A DNA stretch of 64,000 nucleotides from Pseudomonas saponiphila (GTDB lineage Bacteria; Pseudomonadota; Gammaproteobacteria; Pseudomonadales; Pseudomonadaceae): contig NZ_FNTJ01000001.1 in NCBI RefSeq assembly GCF_900105185.1, positions 4,546,501 through 4,610,500 on the forward strand. Reading direction: 5' to 3'. The position numbers were made by a program, and so were the translations under genes. The notes under the pieces are model-generated. The model ran no database searches and had not been told where the DNA came from. It was given only the letters and a program-made list of their open reading frames with translations. Shown here in pieces: positions 55,656 through 64,000 of the stretch (its first letter is position 1; the number at the start of each line of letters is the position of its first letter).

Positions 55656-56969
55656 TCAAGCCAGCGCTTCGGCCGGCTTGCCCAGGATACGGTCGAAGAT
55701 CACGGCGACCGCCAGGATGATCACCGAAGGCACCAGCCAGGCCAGGCCTTGCTCACTCAACGGCAGATGAGACAGCTGGCTCGGCAGGCCATCGGCCAGG
55801 CCCGCGCCTTTAAGCGCATCGATCAGGCCGAAGACAAAGGACACCAGCATCACCGGACCGACGATGCGGCGCTGGTCCTGCCAGAACTCCTTGCAGAAGC
55901 TCAGGGCCACCAGGGCAATGCAAGGCGGGTAGATGGCGGTCAGTACCGGAATCGAGAAGGCGATGAGCTTGGTCAGGCCAAGGTTCGATACCAACAGCGA
56001 GAAAACCGCGAGGATCACAACCAGAGTCTTGTAGGACAAAGGGGTTACGCGGCTGAAGTACTCGGCACAGGCGCAAGTCAGGCCCACGGCGGTCACCAGG
56101 CAAGCCAGGGAGATCAGCACCGCGAGGAAACCGCTGCCCAGGGAGCCGAAGGTGTGCTGCACGTAGGCATGCAGTACCGCTGCGCCGTTGGTGGCGCCGG
56201 CTGCCACTTCATGGCTGCCCGAACCGAGGCGGAACAGACTGACGTACACCAGCGCCAGGCCAACCCCGGCGATCAGGCCGGCGATCACCGCATAGCGGGT
56301 GATCAGTCGAGGCGACTCGACACCGCGCGAGCGAATGGCATTGACGATGACGATGCCGAACACCAGGGCGCCCAAGGTATCCATGGTCAGGTAACCATTG
56401 ATGAACCCCTGGGAGAATGGCGCGGCGACATACTCGGGCGTCGCCTCGCCAACGCTACCGGCCGGCAGGGCGCAAGCTGCGATCCCCAGCACCGCCAGGG
56501 CGATGATCTTCAGCGGCGCCAGGAAACGGCCAACGGTATCCAGCAGGCGGCCTGGATACAAGGAGATGAAGAACACCAACAGGAAATACGCCGAACTGTA
56601 GAGGAACAGTGCCAGCGGGCTTTCACCAGTCAGTGGCGCCAGACCCACTTCAAAGGACACAGTGGCCGTGCGCGGCGTGGCGAACAGCGGGCCAACCGCC
56701 AGGTAGCAGACAGCCGCCAGCAGACCGCCAGCGACTTTACCGATGGGGCTGCTCAACGCATCCATGGCGCCACCGACCTTGGCCAGGGCGACCACGGTGA
56801 TCACCGGCAGGCCCACCGCAGTGATCAGGAAGCCCAGCGCCGCCATCCAGACATGGGGTCCGGACTGCAAGCCGACGATGGGTGGGAAAATGATGTTGCC
56901 AGCCCCGACGAACAGGGCAAAAGTCATGAAGCCGAGCGCCAGAATGTCCTGGCCTTTCAACACTTTCAT
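55656..56969 (-). CDS. brnQ: Branched-chain amino acid:cation symporter BrnQ
   Basis: 437-aa carrier of the LIVCS family that imports leucine, isoleucine and valine with Na+ or H+. About 12 hydrophobic segments are evident; the N-terminal [20 protein letters not shown] is the family signature. The start [10 protein letters not shown] at 56969 fits relatives, yet no Shine-Dalgarno sequence precedes it; ATTTCCTT lies there instead. The long leader upstream contains two strong hairpins, hinting at RNA-level control. Lies downstream of the suc operon on the same strand. Confidence 0.94.
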   Translation of the reverse strand: MKVLKGQDILALGFMTFALFVGAGNIIFPPIVGLQSGPHVWMAALGFLITAVGLPVITVVALAKVGGAMDALSSPIGKVAGGLLAAVCYLAVGPLFATPRTATVSFEVGLAPLTGESPLALFLYSSAYFLLVFFISLYPGRLLDTVGRFLAPLKIIALAVLGIAACALPAGSVGEATPEYVAAPFSQGFINGYLTMDTLGALVFGIVIVNAIRSRGVESPRLITRYAVIAGLIAGVGLALVYVSLFRLGSGSHEVAAGATNGAAVLHAYVQHTFGSLGSGFLAVLISLACLVTAVGLTCACAEYFSRVTPLSYKTLVVILAVFSLLVSNLGLTKLIAFSIPVLTAIYPPCIALVALSFCKEFWQDQRRIVGPVMLVSFVFGLIDALKGAGLADGLPSQLSHLPLSEQGLAWLVPSVIILAVAVIFDRILGKPAEALA

Positions 56970-57060
56970 TAAGGAAATACCACACTACTGAATCGGAATT
57001 TAGAGAGGGATTTCCCTTATGGGTGAGGGAAATGCTGTCAGTCCGTATAAGACTGACCCG
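56970..57060 (-). promoter_or_regulatory. Structured brnQ leader, candidate cis-regulatory RNA
   Basis: Two perfect stems lie in the presumed leader: GTCAGTC/GACTGAC (57057-57037) and ATTTCCCT/AGGGAAAT (57033-57010). The 3' arm of the second (AGGGAAAT) can also pair with ATTTCCTT at 56978-56971, just before the start codon, so two exclusive folds are possible. Confidence 0.45.
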
Positions 57061-57162
57061 TTTAGCGCGCCGATACCTTGTGGGTAGCAGACGCATAAAG
57101 AGGCGGCTAGCCTACCGAATCTGTAAGACGAACGCACCGGCACAATGAGAATTTTCTGATAT

Positions 57163-57187
57163 GCGACATCGGGATGTCGCCTTTTTG
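57163..57187 (+). terminator. Orphan plus-strand terminator
   Basis: GCGACATC pairs with GATGTCGC (57163-57180), followed by CTTTTTG. No plus-strand gene precedes it, so it may end a small RNA. Confidence 0.65.
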
Positions 57188-57252
57188 AAACTATTTTTCC
57201 ACCGGAATGAATCCCCCTGCACAGAGCCTCGTTCGCCCAGGCGCCGACTCAT

Positions 57253-57350
57253 GTTGGAGCTGGCTCGTGTAGGAGCTGGCTCGCCAGCGAAAACCGCGAC
57301 AAGAACCACACGCGGCTCAGGCCCCCTCGCCGGCAAACCGGCTCCTGCGC
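57253..57350. repeat. REP-type element (copy 4, degenerate)
   Basis: GTTGGAGCTGGCTC, then GTAGGAGCTGGCTCGCCAGC, face TCGCCGGCAAACCGGCTCC. The left arm is partly duplicated (GGAGCTGGCTCG twice), suggesting slippage. Confidence 0.75.
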
Positions 57351-57360
57351 CAGAAAGCAC

Positions 57361-57384
57361 AAAGGCCACCCGAAGGTGGCCTTT
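57361..57384 (-). terminator. Terminator of the suc operon
   Basis: AAAGGCCACC pairs with GGTGGCCTTT around a CGAA loop, about 30 nt past the sucD stop. The U tract is weak. Confidence 0.75.
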
Positions 57385-57414
57385 GCTGGAAGAGCTACAA
57401 GCTAAGCGCGAAGC

Positions 57415-58296
57415 TTACTTGACCGCCCAACCGGTCAGCTCGGCCAGGGCCTTGCCGATGTCTGCCAGCGAACGCACGGTTTTTACGCCTGCGTCTTGCA
57501 GAGCAGCGAATTTCTCGTCTGCAGTGCCTTTGCCGCCAGAGATGATTGCGCCAGCATGGCCCATGCGCTTGCCCGGAGGAGCAGTCACACCAGCGATGTA
57601 GGAAACAACCGGCTTGGTCACGTGAGCCTTGATGTAGGCAGCCGCTTCTTCTTCAGCCGAACCGCCGATCTCGCCGATCATCACGATCGCTTCGGTCTTC
57701 GGGTCTTCCTGGAACAGCTTCAGGATGTCGATGAAGTTGGAGCCCGGGATCGGGTCACCACCGATGCCGACGCAGGTGGACTGGCCGAAACCGGCGTCAG
57801 TGGTCTGCTTAACGGCTTCGTAAGTCAGGGTGCCGGAACGGGAAACGATACCGACCTTGCCTGGCAAGTGAATGTGACCTGGCATGATGCCGATCTTGCA
57901 TTCGCCTGGAGTGATCACGCCTGGGCAGTTAGGGCCGATCAGGGTCACGCCCAGCTCGTCGCACTTAACCTTGGCGTCCAGCATGTCCAGGGTTGGAATG
58001 CCTTCGGTGATGCAGACGATCAGCTTGATGCCGCCGAAAGCTGCTTCCAGGATCGAGTCCTTGCAGAAAGGAGCTGGAACGTAGATCACGCTGGCGGTGG
58101 CGCCAGTGGCAGCTACAGCGTCTTTCACGGTGTTGAACACTGGCAGGCCCAGGTGCTCGGTGCCGCCTTTGCCTGGAGTTACGCCGCCAACCATCTTGGT
58201 GCCGTATTCGATGGCTTGCTGGGTGTGGAAACTACCTTGCGAACCGGTAATGCCCTGGCAGATAACTTTGGTGTCTTTATTGATCAGGACGCTCAT
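57415..58296 (-). CDS. sucD: Succinyl-CoA synthetase alpha subunit SucD
   Basis: 293-aa subunit with a CoA-binding Rossmann domain ([20 protein letters not shown] at about 15-34) and the phosphorylated active-site histidine in [13 protein letters not shown] near residue 247. With SucC it converts succinyl-CoA to succinate with substrate-level phosphorylation. Its ATG shares a base with the sucC stop. Last gene of the TCA block. Confidence 0.98.
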   Translation of the reverse strand: MSVLINKDTKVICQGITGSQGSFHTQQAIEYGTKMVGGVTPGKGGTEHLGLPVFNTVKDAVAATGATASVIYVPAPFCKDSILEAAFGGIKLIVCITEGIPTLDMLDAKVKCDELGVTLIGPNCPGVITPGECKIGIMPGHIHLPGKVGIVSRSGTLTYEAVKQTTDAGFGQSTCVGIGGDPIPGSNFIDILKLFQEDPKTEAIVMIGEIGGSAEEEAAAYIKAHVTKPVVSYIAGVTAPPGKRMGHAGAIISGGKGTADEKFAALQDAGVKTVRSLADIGKALAELTGWAVK

Positions 58297-59462
58297 TATT
58301 TGCCCTCCGCAGCTTTGACAACTTGTTGAGCAGCGTCGGTCAGGCTGGTAGCAGCGATGATGTTCAAGCCGCTTTCTGCCAGTACTTTAGCGCCCAGTTC
58401 AGCGTTGTTGCCTTCAAGGCGAACAACAACCGGGATTTTCACGCCGACTTCTTTCACGGCGCCGATGATGCCTTCGGCAATCATGTCGCAGCGAACGATG
58501 CCGCCGAAGATGTTGACCAGTACTGCAGCGACGTTGGTGTCGGACAGGATGATCTTGAAGGCTTCGGTCACGCGCTCTTTGGTAGCACCACCACCTACGT
58601 CGAGGAAGTTGGCTGGCTTGCCGCCGTGCAGGTTGACGATGTCCATGGTGCCCATGGCCAGGCCGGCACCGTTGACCATGCAGCCGATGTTGCCTTCCAG
58701 GGCTACGTAGTTCAGTTCGAACTTGGCAGCGTGCGCTTCGCGCGGATCGTCCTGCGACGGATCGTGGAAAGTCTTCAGCTTAGGCTGACGGTACATGGCG
58801 TTGGCGTCGATGTTGATCTTGGCGTCCAGGCAGTGCAGATCGCCGTCAGCCTTGATCACCAGCGGGTTCACTTCCAGCAGGGCCAGATCGTGATCCTGGA
58901 ACAGTTTGGCCAGACCTACGAAGATCTTGGCGAACTGGGCAACTTGCTTGCCTTCCAGACCCAGTTGGAAAGCCAGCTCGCGGCCCTGGAATGGCTGAGC
59001 GCCAACCAGTGGATCGATAGTGGCTTTGAGAATTTTTTCTGGAGTGTCGTGAGCGATCTTCTCGATGTCCACGCCACCTTCGGTGGAAGCCATGAACACG
59101 ATGCGACGGCTCGAACGGTCAACGACAGCGCCCAGGTACAGCTCTTTAGCGATATCAGTGCACGATTCAACCAGGATCTTGGTGACAGGCTGGCCATTGG
59201 CGTCAGTCTGATAGGTCACCAGACGCTTGCCCAACCACTGCTGAGCGAATGCCTTAGCGTCTTCTTTGCTGCGAACCAGCTTAACGCCGCCCGCTTTACC
59301 GCGACCACCGGCGTGAACCTGGGCTTTGACAACCCACTCGGAGCCGCCGATTTTGTCGCAAGCTTCTGCTGCTTCTTCCGGGGTGTCTACCGCGTAGCCT
59401 TTGGATACTGGCAGGCCGTATTCAGCGAACAGCTGCTTACCCTGATACTCGTGAAGATTCAT
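58296..59462 (-). CDS. sucC: Succinyl-CoA synthetase beta subunit SucC
   Basis: 388-aa ATP-grasp subunit, starting [20 protein letters not shown] at 59462; the frame remains open to 59528 without similarity. [18 protein letters not shown] is the ATP-grasp loop, [15 protein letters not shown] the C-terminal subunit-interface loop and [10 protein letters not shown] the phosphate/ligand motif. Shares one base with sucD. Preceded by a 227-nt gap after lpd that contains a long hairpin. Confidence 0.98.
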   Translation of the reverse strand: MNLHEYQGKQLFAEYGLPVSKGYAVDTPEEAAEACDKIGGSEWVVKAQVHAGGRGKAGGVKLVRSKEDAKAFAQQWLGKRLVTYQTDANGQPVTKILVESCTDIAKELYLGAVVDRSSRRIVFMASTEGGVDIEKIAHDTPEKILKATIDPLVGAQPFQGRELAFQLGLEGKQVAQFAKIFVGLAKLFQDHDLALLEVNPLVIKADGDLHCLDAKINIDANAMYRQPKLKTFHDPSQDDPREAHAAKFELNYVALEGNIGCMVNGAGLAMGTMDIVNLHGGKPANFLDVGGGATKERVTEAFKIILSDTNVAAVLVNIFGGIVRCDMIAEGIIGAVKEVGVKIPVVVRLEGNNAELGAKVLAESGLNIIAATSLTDAAQQVVKAAEGK

Positions 59463-59550
59463 GCTTTTTACCGTCTTCGTTAGGTACTGCGCATTCGGCG
59501 CTGCGCTCAAGATTGAGTGCCGCACCACCTGTGACCGCTACTCTCGAACC

Positions 59551-59600
59551 AGCGCCACACCTGAATCCCGAGCCTGGGCCCGGGTCCAGCGTGTGGCGCT
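59551..59600 (-). repeat. Long inverted repeat in the lpd-sucC gap
   Basis: AGCGCCACAC (59551-59560) and GTGTGGCGCT (59591-59600), perfect 10-bp arms, with a GC-rich palindrome CCTGGGCCCGGG inside. It forms a stem in the RNA between lpd and sucC. Confidence 0.7.
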
Positions 59601-59689
59601 ACCTCAAGAGGTCGAGTCCAGCGGAGATTCCGCGGTGAGTCTTGCTCGCAAGGCTCACGACGGGCAATCCGCCGTGGTTTCTTATTGTC

Positions 59690-61229
<1,540 letters not shown>

Positions 61230-61232
<3 letters not shown>

Positions 61233-62447
61233 GATGTCCAGGAGCAGACGCGCCGGGTCTTCCAGCAGGTTCTTGATGGTCACCAGGAACGTCACGGCTT
61301 CTTTACCGTCGATCAGACGGTGATCGTAGGACAGCGCCAGGTACATCATCGGACGGATTACTACCTGACCGTTGATCGCCATAGGACGTTGCAGGATGTT
61401 GTGCATGCCCAGGATAGCGGCTTGCGGTGGGTTGACGATCGGGGTCGACATCATCGAGCCGAAGGTACCACCGTTGGTGATGGTGAAAGTACCACCGGTC
61501 ATCTCTTCCATCGACAGCTTGCCGTCGCGGGCCTTCTTGCCGAAGGTGGCGATGCCGCCTTCGATTTCGGCCAGGCTCATCAGCTCGGCGTTACGCAGAA
61601 CCGGAACCACCAGGCCACGGTCGCTGGATACCGCGACACCGATGTCGGCGTAGCCGTGGTAGACGATGTCGGAACCGTCGATCGAGGCGTTGACCGCAGG
61701 GAAACGCTTCAGCGCTTCGGTGGCAGCCTTGACGAAGAACGACATGAAGCCCAGGCGTACGCCGTTGTGGGACTTCTCGAACAGGTCCTTGTACTTCGAA
61801 CGCAGAGCCATGACTTCAGTCATGTCGACTTCGTTGAAGGTGGTCAGCATGGCCATGTTCGACTGGGCTTCAACCAGACGCTCGGCAACCTTGGCCCGCA
61901 GACGGGTCATAGGTACGCGCTTCTCGACACGGTCGCCGGCAGCGAACACCGGAGCAGCAGCGGCCGGAGCCGGGGCCTTGGCTGGCGCGGCAGCCGGAGC
62001 GGCTTTCTTGGCAGCAATGGCAGCCACTACGTCTTCCTTGGTCACACGACCACCTTTGCCAGTACCGGCAACGGAAGCGATGTTGATGCCATTTTCTTCA
62101 GCCAGCTTGCGCGCGGCAGGAGCGGCGATTGGATCGTCTTCGCCATCGGCGGCAGCCGGGGCAGCAGCGGCCGGAGCAGCGGCAGCAGCAGGAGCAGCGG
62201 CAGCGGCGCCGCCTTCAACGATAGAGCCCAGAACTTCGTCGGACAGAACGGTGTCGCCTTCGTTCTTGACGATAGCGCCCAGCACGCCGTCAGCGGTAGC
62301 CAGGACTTCCAGCACAACCTTGTCGGTCTCGATGTCGACGATCAGCTCGTCGCGCTTGACGGCTTCGCCCGGTTGCTTGTGCCAGGTGGCAACGGTGCCA
62401 TCGGCAACCGATTCCGGGAAAGTGGGGGCTTTGATCTCGATAGCCAT
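61230..62447 (-). CDS. sucB: 2-oxoglutarate dehydrogenase E2 (dihydrolipoyl succinyltransferase)
   Basis: 405-aa core enzyme. One lipoyl domain (1-75, lipoylated K43 in [11 protein letters not shown]), an Ala/Pro-rich linker (about 78-100), a peripheral-subunit-binding domain (about 108-143), a second Ala-rich linker, and the catalytic domain from about 175 with active-site [11 protein letters not shown]. The Ala-rich linkers explain long spurious opposite-strand frames here. Follows sucA by 42 nt. Confidence 0.98.
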
Positions 62448-62489
62448 TATCTGTGGTTCCTTAAATTCGGTTTCAGGTGCGCGAAGGCG

Positions 62490-64000
62490 TTAAACAGTGA
62501 AGGCATCTTGCAGCAGTTTTTCCTGCTGCTCGGCGTGCATCGACGCGTAGCCACAAGCAGGCGCAGCAGAGGCGTCACGGCCGGCGTACTCGAGTACGAG
62601 CGACTTGTCGTGATTGCCCACGATGCGACGCATGTGGTGCTGGCTGCAGTACCAGGCGCCCTGGTTCATCGGCTCTTCCTGACACCAGACCACGTGCTTG
62701 AGGTTGGTGTACGGAGCCAGGACTTCGTTCAGGTCGTCCTCAGGGAACGGGTACAACTGCTCGATGCGCACGATGGCGATGTCTTCACGACCTTCGGCAC
62801 GGCGTTTTTCCAACAGGTCGTAGTAGACCTTGCCGCTGCACAGAATCAGGCGCTCGACCTTTTTCGGGTCCAGTGCGTCGATTTCCGGAATAACGGTCTG
62901 GAACGAACCTTCGGCCAGATCTTCCAGAGTCGAGATGGCCAGCTTGTGACGCAGCAGCGACTTCGGAGTCAGTACCACCAGCGGCTTGCGCAGAGGGCGG
63001 ATCACCTGGCGACGCAGCAAGTGGTAGATCTGTGCTGGCGTGGTCGGCATGCACACCTGAATGTTGTGCTCGGCGCACAGCTGCAGGTAACGCTCCAGGC
63101 GCGCCGAGGAGTGCTCAGGGCCCTGACCTTCGTAACCGTGAGGCAGCAGCATGGTCAGACCGCAGAGACGGCCCCACTTGTGCTCACCGCTGGTGATGAA
63201 CTGGTCGATCACCACTTGCGCACCGTTGGCGAAGTCGCCGAACTGGGCTTCCCAGATCACCAGCGCGTTCGGCGTGGTGGTCGAGTAGCCGTATTCGAAT
63301 GCCAGTACTGCCTCTTCCGACAGGAACGAGTCATACAGATCAAAGCGCGGCTGGCCTTCGAACAGATGCTTGAGCGGCACGTAAGTGCTGGCATCTTTCT
63401 GGTTGTGCAGAACAGCGTGGCGGTGCGAGAAGGTGCCGCGGCCGATGTCCTGGCCGGTCATGCGGATCGGGTGACCTTCGAATGCCAGGGTCGCGTACGC
63501 CATGGTTTCAGCGTAACCCCAGTTGATCGGCAGGCCGCCGGCTTGCATCTTCTGACGGTCTTCGTAGATCTTCGCGACCTGACGCTGAACCACGAAGCCT
63601 TCTGGCAATTCCAGCAGCTTGGCGGACAGTTCCTGCAGGGTCTTGAGATCGAAGGTGGTGTCGTGACGCGCGGTCCAGGTGTGGCCCAAATACGGGCGCC
63701 AGTCCACGAACAGCTCTTTGTTCGGTTCCTTGACCAGGCTCTTCACTACGTGCAGACCGTTGTCCAGGGCATTGCGGTACTCATCGACCTTCGCCTGAAC
63801 ACGCTCTGCATCAAGGACACCGCTCTGGATCAGGCGATCGGCATACAGCTCGCGAGTGGTGCGCTGCTTGGTGATCTGCTGATACATCAGTGGCTGGGTG
63901 CCGCTTGGCTCGTCGGCCTCGTTGTGGCCGCGACGGCGGTAGCAGACCAGGTCGATCACCACGTCGCGCTTGTACTGCATGCGGTAGTCGATGGCCAGCT
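62490..64000 (-). CDS. sucA: 2-oxoglutarate dehydrogenase E1 SucA (partial, N-terminus off window)
   Basis: C-terminal part (about 503 residues of roughly 940) of the thiamine diphosphate-dependent E1 component. It contains CYRRRGHNEADEPSGTQP and GQDIGRGTFSHRHAVLHNQ, and ends with the Transket_pyr/OxoGdeHyase_C region (VVWCQEEPMNQGAWY, ASAAPACGYASMHAEQQEKLL). The reading frame is open to the window edge; the internal Met at 63980 is not the start. Confidence 0.98.
   Translation of the reverse strand, partial: LAIDYRMQYKRDVVIDLVCYRRRGHNEADEPSGTQPLMYQQITKQRTTRELYADRLIQSGVLDAERVQAKVDEYRNALDNGLHVVKSLVKEPNKELFVDWRPYLGHTWTARHDTTFDLKTLQELSAKLLELPEGFVVQRQVAKIYEDRQKMQAGGLPINWGYAETMAYATLAFEGHPIRMTGQDIGRGTFSHRHAVLHNQKDASTYVPLKHLFEGQPRFDLYDSFLSEEAVLAFEYGYSTTTPNALVIWEAQFGDFANGAQVVIDQFITSGEHKWGRLCGLTMLLPHGYEGQGPEHSSARLERYLQLCAEHNIQVCMPTTPAQIYHLLRRQVIRPLRKPLVVLTPKSLLRHKLAISTLEDLAEGSFQTVIPEIDALDPKKVERLILCSGKVYYDLLEKRRAEGREDIAIVRIEQLYPFPEDDLNEVLAPYTNLKHVVWCQEEPMNQGAWYCSQHHMRRIVGNHDKSLVLEYAGRDASAAPACGYASMHAEQQEKLLQDAFTV

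Larger units (their letters stand above)
57061..57414. other. Rest of the brnQ-sucD intergenic region
   Basis: 354 bp without a gene. It contains a plus-strand terminator (57163-57187), a REP-type repeat (57253-57350) and the sucD terminator (57361-57384). A small RNA ending at the plus-strand terminator is possible. Confidence 0.6.

Noticed and set aside
61666..62493. 275-aa plus-strand frame rich in Ala/Gly/Ser opposite sucB
   Set aside because: It mirrors the Ala/Pro-rich linkers of SucB; no RBS or similarity.

Overview
This is a GC-rich, gene-dense stretch of a Pseudomonas chromosome. The protein sequences and gene order point to the P. fluorescens complex; that placement is an inference, since no 16S gene or database search was available. 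Both edges cut genes: a molybdenum hydroxylase large subunit on the left and sucA on the right.

Region 1 (1-12.7 kb) is envelope and housekeeping. It holds iorAB-like oxidoreductase subunits, then a tightly overlapping minus-strand operon (exbB-exbD-lpxK-trm112-kdsB-ptp-murB) that joins LPS/KDO synthesis, peptidoglycan precursor synthesis and an ExbBD motor. comEC, a DUF2062 membrane protein, an ABC-2 exporter, a GST and a transglutaminase-like protein follow. Region 2 (12.7-28.3 kb) has fadE, a small conserved protein, a LysR regulator, an AlaX-type editing protein, a LysE exporter, a Glu/Gly tRNA array repeated three times with a 260-bp period, a chemoreceptor, an SDR, an MDR oxidoreductase, pyrF, and a two-component system next to a five-EF-hand protein.

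Region 3 (28.3-44.1 kb) has an AI-2E-family permease, a GST, two alpha/beta hydrolases, a thioesterase with an acyl-CoA ligase, sixA-DUF4389-gpsA, a three-gene operon (TonB-dependent receptor, orphan periplasmic binding protein, hybrid histidine kinase) and fabA-fabB. From memory, gene order from about 28 kb to the right edge resembles P. aeruginosa PA1625-PA1585, which would make the hybrid kinase PA1611-like.

Region 4 (44.1-64 kb) starts with a chemoreceptor gene split by a complete IS21-family element (44378-47018, 6-bp target duplication). OsmC-like, pirin-like and dienelactone hydrolase genes, htpG, two hotdog thioesterases, a small lipoprotein, MAPEG and DUF599 proteins, and brnQ follow. 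The region ends with the TCA block sucA-sucB-lpd-sucC-sucD, transcribed leftward.

The most interesting items are the TonB receptor/binding protein/hybrid kinase operon, the IS21 insertion with its eight-copy end repeat, the HK with a proline/histidine loop beside the EF-hand protein, the structured brnQ leader with a nearby opposite-strand terminator, and the homogenised tRNA array. REP-type inverted repeats sit in four intergenic gaps, once supplying the stop codon of a LysR gene.
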